A stretch of 64,000 bases of DNA from Pseudoflavonifractor phocaeensis (lineage in GTDB: Bacteria > Bacillota > Clostridia > Oscillospirales > Oscillospiraceae). Both the position numbers and the translations under genes were made by a program. How positions within the stretch are numbered: the stretch's first letter is position 1; each line of letters opens with the position of its first letter. The DNA lies in assembly GCF_016901735.1 (NCBI RefSeq), contig NZ_JACLZC010000003.1:1-64000 (forward strand), given 5' to 3'. The notes under the pieces were generated by a model that was not told the DNA's origin, did no database searches, and was given only the letters and a program-made list of their open reading frames with translations. Shown here in pieces: positions 1-6,903 of this stretch.

Positions 1-138
1 TATGGCCCCCTCTCGTCAAGTTGTTGTGTCGCAACTCAACTTTAACCGATGAGGCCCTATCCTTCATCCTTTTTTATTCAACTGTCCAACATGTATTGTA
101 CTCCTACACAAGGAGGATCACCACAGCTGAGGCAAGGC
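1..138. other. Unassigned left edge
   Basis: I see no supported gene here. A short frame open at the left edge reaches a stop at 50-52, so it could be the last codons of an upstream gene, but it is too short to identify. An AGGAGG at 111-116 has no start codon at a usable distance, which suggests remnant sequence. Confidence 0.3.
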
Positions 139-167
139 TTGCGCTTTGGCCGGGAGTATGGTATCCT
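139..167 (+). promoter_or_regulatory. Candidate sigma-A promoter of guaA
   Basis: A -35-like TTGCGC (139-144) and a -10-like TATCCT (162-167) are separated by 17 bases and lie about 45 bases before the guaA start. No purine-riboswitch core was recognised between the promoter and the gene. Confidence 0.4.
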
Positions 168-213
168 ATCTTGTAAAAATCCCAATGTATCCTAAGAGAA
201 AGAAGGCAACAGC

Positions 214-1755
214 ATGTCCCATCAGACCGTGATCGTCCTGGACTTCGGCGGGCAGTATAACCAGCTCATTGCCCGGCGGGTGCGCGAGTGCAGCGTCTAC
301 TGCGAAGTCAAGCCCTACACCACCCCGCTGGAGCAGCTCAAGGCCATGGACCCCATCGGCATCATCTTTACCGGCGGCCCCAACAGCGTCTATCTGGAGA
401 CTTCTCCCCATGTGGACCCGGAGATTTTCACCTGGGGGGTGCCCATTCTGGGGATCTGCTACGGCTGCCAGCTGATGGCCCACACCCTGGGCGGTCAGGT
501 CACCGAGGCCCAGGAGGATTCCGCCCGGGAGTACGGCAAGACGGTCACCTATTATGATACCGGGTGCAAGCTCTTCCACGGCCTGCCGGAGCAGGGGGTC
601 TCGTGGATGAGCCACGGGGACTATATGGCCAAGGTGCCCGAGGGCTTCCGGCTGGCGGCCCACTCCGACGCCTGTCCCAATGTGGCCATCGCCGACGAAG
701 CCCGGGGCTTTTACGGTGTGCAGTATCATCCCGAGGTGAACCACACCCAGCACGGCACCGATATGATCCGGAACTTCCTCTATGAGGTGTGTCACGCCGC
801 CGGCGACTGGACCATGGGGGACTATAAAAACACCGCCATTGCCCAGATTCGGGAGAAGGTAGGGGACGGCAAGGTGCTGCTGGCCCTCTCTGGCGGGGTG
901 GACTCGTCGGTGGCGGCGGCGCTGCTGGCCGAGGCGGTGGGCAGTCAGCTCACCTGCGTGTTTGTGGACCACGGCCTGATGCGCAAGAACGAGGGGGACG
1001 AGGTGGAACGCGCCTTTGCCCCGTGGGACATCAACTTTATACGGGTGGACGCCGAGACCCGGTTTTTGATCAAGCTGGCGGGCGTCACCGAGCCGGAGCA
1101 CAAGCGGAAGATCATCGGCGAGGAGTTTATCCGGGTCTTTGAGGAAGAGGCCAAGAAGATCGGCGCGGTGGACTATCTGGCCCAGGGCACCATTTACCCC
1201 GACGTGATCGAGTCGGGCGCGGGCGACGCGGCGGTCATCAAGAGTCACCATAATGTGGGCGCGCTGCCCGACCATGTGGATTTCAAGGAGATCATCGAGC
1301 CGCTCCGCCTTCTTTTCAAGGACGAGGTACGGCAGCTGGGCCGAGAGCTGGGCCTGCCCGAGTATCTGGTGAGCCGGCAGCCCTTCCCCGGCCCCGGTCT
1401 GGCCATCCGCATCATCGGCGACGTGACCAAGGCAAAGGCGGACATGCTGCGGGAGGCCGACGCCATTTTCCGTGAAGAGGCGGCGCTGACCGGAGAGGAC
1501 CGGCGGCTGAGCCAGTTCTTCGCGGCGCTGACCAACATGCGTTCGGTGGGCGTCATGGGCGACGGCCGGACCTATGATTACGCCATTGCCCTGCGGGCGG
1601 TGACCACCGACGACTTCATGACCGCCGACTGGGCCCGCATCCCCTATGAGCTGCTGGACCGGATCAGCGTACGCATCGTCAACGAGGTGCCGGGCGTCAA
1701 CCGGGTGCTCTATGACATCACCTCCAAGCCCCCTGCCACGGTGGAGTTTGAGTGA
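214..1755 (+). CDS. guaA: GMP synthase (glutamine-hydrolysing)
   Basis: Amidates XMP to GMP using glutamine and ATP, the last step of guanine nucleotide synthesis in the cytosol. The N-terminal class I glutamine amidotransferase has its nucleophile in GICYGCQ (Cys near residue 82) and the His/Glu pair in HPEVNH. The ATP-pyrophosphatase domain has the P-loop SGGVDSS near residue 227, and the C-terminal XMP-binding/dimer domain contains [13 protein letters not shown] and ends in ATVEFE, close to the family's usual ending. At 513 aa it is full length. The ATG follows a weak GAAGG ribosome site. It is monocistronic, closed by a strong terminator at 1773-1813. Confidence 0.98.
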   Translation: MSHQTVIVLDFGGQYNQLIARRVRECSVYCEVKPYTTPLEQLKAMDPIGIIFTGGPNSVYLETSPHVDPEIFTWGVPILGICYGCQLMAHTLGGQVTEAQEDSAREYGKTVTYYDTGCKLFHGLPEQGVSWMSHGDYMAKVPEGFRLAAHSDACPNVAIADEARGFYGVQYHPEVNHTQHGTDMIRNFLYEVCHAAGDWTMGDYKNTAIAQIREKVGDGKVLLALSGGVDSSVAAALLAEAVGSQLTCVFVDHGLMRKNEGDEVERAFAPWDINFIRVDAETRFLIKLAGVTEPEHKRKIIGEEFIRVFEEEAKKIGAVDYLAQGTIYPDVIESGAGDAAVIKSHHNVGALPDHVDFKEIIEPLRLLFKDEVRQLGRELGLPEYLVSRQPFPGPGLAIRIIGDVTKAKADMLREADAIFREEAALTGEDRRLSQFFAALTNMRSVGVMGDGRTYDYAIALRAVTTDDFMTADWARIPYELLDRISVRIVNEVPGVNRVLYDITSKPPATVEFE

Positions 1756-1772
1756 GTTTTATAAAATAAAAG

Positions 1773-1813
1773 ATGCTCCGTCCTTTCAAACGAAAAAGGA
1801 CGGAGCATTTTTC
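1773..1813 (+). terminator. Rho-independent terminator after guaA
   Basis: A perfect 14-bp stem (ATGCTCCGTCCTTT at 1773-1786 with AAAGGACGGAGCAT at 1795-1808) is followed by a T-run to 1812. Confidence 0.93.
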
Positions 1814-2005
1814 ATGCCGTTTTCTCTCTCTTCACGCTTATCTTCTGTGATCCGGTCATACGCTGCTTTTTGAGCCAGTAACGCCTTTTGTCGTCGAACG
1901 GAATAAAACTGGAAATATGGAAAGAAGATGGTATATAATAAAAAATAACAATTTCATGAGAGAGGGGCCTTTTTTCCTAGACTTGTGGGTGAAGGAGGAC
2001 TGAAA

Positions 2006-2611
2006 ATGGCACGCCACGGTAAACTCAGCGGGAGTCCTTTTCATATTGAAGATATCTTTTATAAATACGCCGTCGAGAAGGAAAACGATGATTATAGATT
2101 TATCGATGAAAAAACGCAATGCCCCTATATTAAAATAAAGGGGAACGTATGCGGTCTATTTAACAGCGGCTATAGCATTTGTGCGGCCCACAAATGTCGT
2201 TTTTTCCAAGAGTCACAAAGGCGCAGTCAAACCTGCCATCAGTGTGCATATTTTTATGGGGGACATTGTGTACATAAAAAGGGAAAAAGGACAGATGACC
2301 CAAACATTGCCTCCTATTGCTGCTTTTTTGATGACGATCCCCAAAAGGTCAGACAGGTGCAAAGCGGCGTATGGATTGCTGTTTTGAGAAATGAAATTGA
2401 AATATGCAATGCTGCCATCAAAAGAAGCGAAAAATATATCAGAAAAGCGGAAAAAGAACTCGCATCCAGTACAGTGAGCACAGAGGATAGGGTCTATTTG
2501 AAGAACAAAATATCGGCGCGATATGATCGAATCCGCCAATTTGAGAAAAGACGCGCTGTACTTACCCAGAAGTTGATGGCAGCAGAGGAAGAGAGAAAAA
2601 GGGGGCTCTAA
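2006..2611 (+). CDS. Cysteine-rich protein with C-terminal coiled coil, unknown function
   Basis: About 201 aa, family not recognised. The start is set at 2006 because AAGGAGG (1992-1998) is 7 bases upstream; an in-frame start at 1985 has no such site. The N-terminal 125 residues hold many cysteines and histidines in pairs: CPYIKIKGNVC, CAAHKC, CHQCAYFYGGHC, then a YCC. That pattern suggests Zn or Fe-S binding. The last ~75 residues are Lys/Glu/Arg-rich and helical, consistent with a coiled coil. Its DNA is visibly AT-richer than its neighbours (many AAA, ATA and TTT codons), a possible sign of transfer. It stands alone between two terminators. Confidence 0.72.
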   Translation: MARHGKLSGSPFHIEDIFYKYAVEKENDDYRFIDEKTQCPYIKIKGNVCGLFNSGYSICAAHKCRFFQESQRRSQTCHQCAYFYGGHCVHKKGKRTDDPNIASYCCFFDDDPQKVRQVQSGVWIAVLRNEIEICNAAIKRSEKYIRKAEKELASSTVSTEDRVYLKNKISARYDRIRQFEKRRAVLTQKLMAAEEERKRGL

Positions 2612-2780
2612 TGTCTCAGCCCCGTATCTCGACCTTACTGCCGCCCTGCCGGTCCCTGGTGACAACGCTCTGCTTATCGTGCGGCTTTTCCGTTCGGAGA
2701 CGTGGCTTCCGGCCGGATGCCGGGGGACCGGACCTCGTTGGAAAGCCCCAGGACAAAGGAAAGGGAGGCCATGAAGGACT

Positions 2781-2852
2781 GGCGGCCGTCTCGCCGTCCC
2801 CGGGCAGAGCTGCGCTTAGCCGGAGGGACAGCGGACGGCCGCCCGCTTTTTT
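2781..2852 (+). terminator. Long-armed hairpin plus T-run downstream of the Cys-rich gene
   Basis: GGCGGCCGTC (2781-2790) pairs perfectly with GACGGCCGCC (2834-2843), with further complementarity inside (GTCCC/GGGAC), followed by CGC and six T residues ending at 2852. The T-run is on the + side, so it would stop transcription from the Cys-rich gene. The whole 2612-2850 interval is GC-rich and foldable and holds no supported ORF; no known riboswitch class was recognised. Confidence 0.6.
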
Positions 2853-3840
2853 ATGATAGGCCCAATCCCTGCTCCAGGTCCTGAAGCATCCGGTCCAGGG
2901 CGGTGATGCCGCCCTCGGCGGTGTACCACACCGCCGGGTGGGCCAGGTAGACGATATGGCCGCTTTGATAGGCGCCGGTCCCCATGACCAGCTCATTTTC
3001 CATAATTTCCTGGGCCAGCCGGGCGCCGTCGGTGCCGATGGCGGCGTCCCGGTCCATGACGAAGATGTAGTTGGGGTCCTTCTCCACCAGGAATTCGAAG
3101 GAGGCTTCGTTGCCGTGGGTGGAGGTGTCGATGTTGGCATCCACGCCGATGTTGTCAAAGCCCGCCTCCACGCCGATGAGGGAGCAGCGGCCATCGTTGC
3201 CCAGCACGTTGAAGCTGCCGCTGGTCACCAGGCCGATGACGGCGGTTTTGCCGGCGGAGAAGTCCCGCAAGGCGGTGACGCGCTGCTCAAAGCCGGCCAT
3301 CAACGTCTCCGCCCTGTTCTCCAGACCGAAGAGGGAGGCCACGGCAACGGCGTTTTTGCGCACGCTCTCCACCACGCCGAGTTGGGGGTCGGTGGCCAGA
3401 TAGACCACGGGAGCGATCTCGCACAAAGCGTCGTAGCTGGAGGCCAGACGGCCGCCGATGAAGATGACATCGGGCTCACAGGCCATGACGGCCTCCAGGT
3501 CGGCCTCCTTGATGGTGCCCAGATTGGCGACGTCGTCGCGGAGGTAGCTCTGGAGGTAGTCCAGGCTGGTGTCGGCGGTCCCAACCACCCGGTCGCCTAC
3601 ACCCAGGGCGTCCAGGATATCCAGGGAGGCCATATCCAAAATGGCGATGCGCCGGGGATCATAGGGGACCTCCACGGTCACCTCCTCCTTGCTGCCGTTG
3701 AGGGAGGAGATGGTCACCGTCCGGGGGGATTCCGCGGCCTGGGAGACCTGGGCGGAGGGCGGGGCGGCGGAACCGGGGGAACAGGCGGTGAGGCTGAGGG
3801 CAAGGATGCCGGACAGGGCAAGGGCGGCAAGCTTTTTCAT
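2851..3840 (-). CDS. yclQ: Siderophore ABC transporter substrate-binding lipoprotein (YclQ/FatB type)
   Basis: A 329-aa extracytoplasmic binding protein. The signal peptide ends in a lipobox (SLTAC, Cys20), so it is lipid-anchored. After a Ser/Ala/Pro linker comes a class III metal-chelate binding fold (FecB/BtuF type; RRIAILDMASLDIL, then CEPDVIFIGGR). The gene is last in the order permease-permease-ATPase-binding protein, the same order as the Bacillus petrobactin system yclNOPQ, which supports a ferric catecholate-type ligand. AAAAGGAG precedes the ATG. Iron boxes upstream of the first permease imply iron repression. The substrate is inferred from family and order, not from visible binding residues. 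Confidence 0.85.
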   Translation of the reverse strand: MKKLAALALSGILALSLTACSPGSAAPPSAQVSQAAESPRTVTISSLNGSKEEVTVEVPYDPRRIAILDMASLDILDALGVGDRVVGTADTSLDYLQSYLRDDVANLGTIKEADLEAVMACEPDVIFIGGRLASSYDALCEIAPVVYLATDPQLGVVESVRKNAVAVASLFGLENRAETLMAGFEQRVTALRDFSAGKTAVIGLVTSGSFNVLGNDGRCSLIGVEAGFDNIGVDANIDTSTHGNEASFEFLVEKDPNYIFVMDRDAAIGTDGARLAQEIMENELVMGTGAYQSGHIVYLAHPAVWYTAEGGITALDRMLQDLEQGLGLS

Positions 3841-3882
3841 GGCAAAAGAACTCCTTTTCTAAAAAGTACCGAAAACAGCGGG

Positions 3883-4641
3883 TCAGTAATAGACGGACAG
3901 GGATTTGCCCGCGATGGTGAGGATCTCAAACTCCACCTGGTAGATCTGAGAGAGGGTTTCTTTGGTCATCACCTCCTCCACCGTGCCGAATTTGGCAATC
4001 TTTCCGTCCTTGAAGGCGCAGATATAGTCGGAATAGAAGGCCGCGTAGTTGATTTCATGGAGCACCAGAATCACCGTCTTGCCCAGCTCATCGCACAGGC
4101 GGCGGACGATCTTCATCATATTGGTGGCGTGGTAGATGTCCAGATTGTTGGTGGGCTCGTCCAGCAGGACATATTCGGTGTCCTGGGCGATGACCATGGC
4201 GATCATGGCCCGCTGGCGCTGGCCGCCGGAGAGCTCGTCGATAAAGCGGTCTTGTAAGCGCTCCAGCTCCATATAGGAGATGGCCCGGTCGATGATGGCC
4301 GCGTCCTCCGCCGTGATGCGTCCGCCGGAATAGGGGAAGCGACCGAAGGCCACCAGCTCCCGGACGGTAAGCTTCATCTGGATGCGGTTGGACTGGGTGA
4401 GGATGGCCAGGCGCTTGGAGAGCTCCCTGCTCTTCCACTTGCCGATGTCCTTTCCCTCAAAATCCACCAGCCCGCTGTCATGGGCGATGAGGCGGGAGAT
4501 CATTCCCATCACCGTGGATTTACCGGCGCCGTTGGGTCCGATGAGGGAGATCACCTTTCCCTTGGGGATGGAGAAGGACACCCCGTCCACCACGGTCTTA
4601 CCGTCGTATTGTTTGGTCAGCTGCGTAATTTGCATGGTCAT
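3883..4641 (-). CDS. yclP: Siderophore ABC transporter ATPase (FepC/YclP type)
   Basis: A 252-aa cytoplasmic ATPase energising iron-chelate import. The Walker A is GPNGAGKS (35-42), the Q-loop lies near LTQSN, the ABC signature is LSGGQ (137-141), the Walker B is VLLDEP (158-163) and the switch His is in VLHEINYAAFYSDYI, a motif typical of the FepC/FhuC class. The ATG overlaps the stop codon of the upstream permease (ATGA), showing translational coupling; 42 bases separate it from the binding protein. The ATPase is full length although one partner permease is internally deleted. Confidence 0.93.
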   Translation of the reverse strand: MTMQITQLTKQYDGKTVVDGVSFSIPKGKVISLIGPNGAGKSTVMGMISRLIAHDSGLVDFEGKDIGKWKSRELSKRLAILTQSNRIQMKLTVRELVAFGRFPYSGGRITAEDAAIIDRAISYMELERLQDRFIDELSGGQRQRAMIAMVIAQDTEYVLLDEPTNNLDIYHATNMMKIVRRLCDELGKTVILVLHEINYAAFYSDYICAFKDGKIAKFGTVEEVMTKETLSQIYQVEFEILTIAGKSLSVYY

Positions 4642-5357
4642 ACCTTCTTTCGCGTCAGGAGGAGATAGAAGAAATAGAGTCCGCCGCCCACGGTGATAAA
4701 AACGCTCACCGGCACGGCATAGGAATAGACGTGCTCCGCGATCAGCTGTCCCCCCACCAGCACGAGCATGCCGAACAGGGCGGCGCCCAAGAGGAGGATT
4801 TCCGCGTTGATATTGCTGAAGCTGGCCACCAGGGTGCCCAGGAGGGTATCGTACTCGTTGGGGTCCATGACGCGGGTGAGGGTGGTCTGGATGCTGCCGA
4901 AAAAGGAGGTGAGCACGGTGCCCAGCAGCAGCACATAGAGGACGTTGTGGTTGGTTTTTTGAAAGAGCCAGCTGTATAGAAGGGTGGCGGTTATACCCAT
5001 GAGGACCACATCCACCGCGAAGGACAGATTGGCGTTGGCGGCAATGAGGCTGCCGGAGCCCAGGAAAAAGACCACGGAGGTGTGGATCAGGGTGTAGAGG
5101 GCGTTCATGCCCAACAGGCAGGGGGTCACAATGGTGTTGTTGATGACGGACTGAAACACCAGAGAGGCGCCGCCGATGGCAAAAGCGGTGAGGAGCATGG
5201 CGGCCAGCTTGGGCAGGCGGAGCTTCATGGCGTAGGCAAACAGCCTGGGGTTGGAGAAATTCACCTCTGCCAGCAGATAGCCGGCCGCGCAGAGCAGGAC
5301 AAGGACCGCCAGGAGGAAAAGCTTGCGGCGGTTGGACCGTATGGCGGTCAGATGCAC
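4638..5357 (-). CDS. yclO: Siderophore ABC permease 2 (YclO type), internally shortened
   Basis: A FecCD-family inner-membrane permease of 239 aa, where YclO-type proteins are about 315 aa. The N-terminal part (GGASLVFQSVINN, TPCLLGMNALY, then MDPNEYDTLLGTLVASFSN) and the C-terminal tail (VGGQLIAEHVYSYAVPVSV) both match the family, but NINAEILLLGAALFGMLVLV runs straight from one to the other. Roughly 75-90 residues are absent, including the stretch with GPITFLG and the GL-x3-N-x-AR coupling loop that contacts the ATPase in this family. The frame is kept. Function is therefore doubtful. The start overlaps the end of the upstream permease by 10 bases. Confidence 0.82.
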   Translation of the reverse strand: MHLTAIRSNRRKLFLLAVLVLLCAAGYLLAEVNFSNPRLFAYAMKLRLPKLAAMLLTAFAIGGASLVFQSVINNTIVTPCLLGMNALYTLIHTSVVFFLGSGSLIAANANLSFAVDVVLMGITATLLYSWLFQKTNHNVLYVLLLGTVLTSFFGSIQTTLTRVMDPNEYDTLLGTLVASFSNINAEILLLGAALFGMLVLVGGQLIAEHVYSYAVPVSVFITVGGGLYFFYLLLTRKKV

Positions 5358-6367
5358 GGATGTTCGCCTCCCTCCCGGATGGGTGCGGCGGAGCAGCAGC
5401 CGGTCCCGGAACCGCTGAACCGAATGGCCTTCCGGCCGTACTTGAGCCGGTAGAACAGCAGGCCGATGAAGAGGAAGCTCCCCAGAATGCCCACGATCAG
5501 CTCAATGGGCAGCTCGTAGGGATAGAGGACCGCCCGGCCGATCATATCGCACACCAGCACGAAGAGCGCGCCGAAAAGGGCGGTATCCGCCAGGGCGCCC
5601 CGGAGCTTGTCCCCCTTGCACATGGACACCACGTTGGGCACAATCAGGCCCACGTAGGAGATGGACCCCACCACCACCACGATGGAGGCGGTAATCATGG
5701 CGGAAATGCTCAGCCCCAGAAAGAGCACCGCCTGATAGGGGACGCCCAGGTTGCTGGAAAACTCCCTGCCCATGCCCACGATGTTAAAGTGATTGGCAAA
5801 GGCAAAGGCCAGAAGGACCAGGGGGACGGTGAGCCAGACGATCTCATACCGGCCCTTGAGGACCAGGGAGAAGTGTCCCACCAGCCAGGAGGAGAGGGCC
5901 TGGGTCATCTCATACCGGTAGGCCAGGTAACTGGTGACGCCGCCGATGACGTTGCCGAACATGATGCCCACCAGGGGAACCATGACCACATCCTTGAACT
6001 GAATGCGCTGGATGAACCAGACGAAGAGCCAGGTCCCCAGGATGGCCGCGGCAAAGGCAAAGAGAGCCCGGCTCCATAGGGTGGAGTTGGGGAGGAAGAG
6101 AAGGGCCAGCAGAATACCGAGCTGGGCCGAGGAGATGGTGGCGCCGGTGGTGGGGGAGACGAACTTGTTGCTGCAAAGCTGCTGCATGATGAGTCCGGCC
6201 ACGCTCATCCCCACGCCGGTGCATAAAATAGCCAGCAGGCGGGGCAGGCGGGAGATCAGAAAGACGTTCCACAGATGCGCGTCACCGGACAGCAGGTCTG
6301 AGGGTGTGATATCGATGACGCCGACGAAAAGAGAACAGATGGAACAAAGAACCAGCAGTGTTCCCAA
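5348..6367 (-). CDS. yclN: Siderophore ABC permease 1 (YclN type)
   Basis: A FecCD-family permease, about 9-10 membrane helices, first gene of the importer operon. Family motifs seen: SRLPRLLAILCTGVGMSVAG, QQLCSNKFVSPTTGATISSA, and GLIVPNVVSMCKGD, the ATPase-contact loop. The first standard start codon is a TTG (6367) with no ribosome site. Extending upstream in frame, an ATC at 6394-6392 lies 8 bases after AGGAG (6407-6403) and would add IKASRSTLL, which fits the expected N-terminus better; a non-canonical start is possible. The C-terminus carries about 25 extra residues that overlap the next gene. Confidence 0.88.
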   Translation of the reverse strand: MGTLLVLCSICSLFVGVIDITPSDLLSGDAHLWNVFLISRLPRLLAILCTGVGMSVAGLIMQQLCSNKFVSPTTGATISSAQLGILLALLFLPNSTLWSRALFAFAAAILGTWLFVWFIQRIQFKDVVMVPLVGIMFGNVIGGVTSYLAYRYEMTQALSSWLVGHFSLVLKGRYEIVWLTVPLVLLAFAFANHFNIVGMGREFSSNLGVPYQAVLFLGLSISAMITASIVVVVGSISYVGLIVPNVVSMCKGDKLRGALADTALFGALFVLVCDMIGRAVLYPYELPIELIVGILGSFLFIGLLFYRLKYGRKAIRFSGSGTGCCSAAPIREGGEHPCI

Positions 6368-6424
6368 AAGAAGGGTGGATCTCGATGCTTTGATAAGGAT
6401 TTCTCCTAGCTGCGGTGATTTTTA

Positions 6425-6444
6425 TAGTTAGCTAAGGCTAACTA
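6425..6444. promoter_or_regulatory. Iron-box-like operator 1 (DtxR/IdeR type)
   Basis: A dyad with 8-bp arms, TAGTTAGC-TAAG-GCTAACTA, closely resembles the DtxR/IdeR/MntR-type consensus (TTAGGTTAGSCTAACCTAA). It lies in the 5' region of the siderophore importer. Confidence 0.78.
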
Positions 6445-6507
6445 ACGGATAGAAAAAGTGCGCGGGCTTCAGGCCGGTCGTCTGTAAGCCTGCGCGTGAC
6501 GTGTACC

Positions 6508-6536
6508 AGTATAACGCAATGGTTAGCAAAAGATAA
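6508..6536 (-). promoter_or_regulatory. Candidate promoter of the siderophore operon with an embedded degenerate iron box
   Basis: On the minus strand TTATCT (6536-6531) and TATACT (6513-6508) are spaced by 17. A third, imperfect dyad GTTAGC-AAAA-GATAAC (6522-6537) sits across the -35/spacer. Transcription would start about 110 bases before the first permease. Confidence 0.5.
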
Positions 6537-6587
6537 CTGTAAAAACGCACAAAGAAAGGGGGAAAATGGGAGGGAATCTTGGGCATA

Positions 6588-6605
6588 AGTTAGTTAATAC
6601 TAACT
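6588..6605. promoter_or_regulatory. Iron-box-like operator 2
   Basis: AGTTAGT-TAAT-ACTAACT is a dyad with 7-bp arms and the same 4-base spacer as the box at 6425-6444. It lies about 50 bases upstream of the candidate -35 of the siderophore operon. The remainder of 6606-6820 is AT-rich with nothing else recognised. Confidence 0.72.
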
Positions 6606-6823
6606 GACAATCAAAACAAAACCGGAAAGAAATAAGACGAATAGAGGCTATTTTTGTGGAAAAAGCAATGGTATTTGGTCCATATACAGCGGGTCAAAGG
6701 AAAATCCCCTTTGAGAGCGGACAAGGGGGTGCAAGGCGGAATTGTGCAAAGTTACTTTAGAAAATGAAGTTACAAAACATTTATAAGTTATAATAACAAA
6801 AATAAAAAAGTAACCAAAACCTC

Positions 6824-6852
6824 TTGCAATTGGGAGGCGGCCCCGCTATAAT
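6824..6852 (+). promoter_or_regulatory. Sigma-A promoter of the M60 peptidase gene
   Basis: TTGCAA (6824-6829), a 17-base spacer and a consensus TATAAT (6847-6852) lie about 50 bases before the start codon. Confidence 0.85.
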
Positions 6853-6903
6853 GACAGACAGAGAACGGCAGAGACCGACGGCCCCGCCGAAGGTCCCGCC
6901 AGC

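Noticed and set aside
1..138. Insertion-sequence remnant at the left edge
   Set aside because: The T-rich stretch and unused AGGAGG hint at a remnant, but no inverted ends, target duplication or transposase fragment can be shown.
2612..2850. Possible riboswitch (cobalamin or molybdenum cofactor type)
   Set aside because: The conserved core boxes of these classes were looked for on both strands and not found, and the block lies at the 3' end of both flanking genes, not upstream of one.
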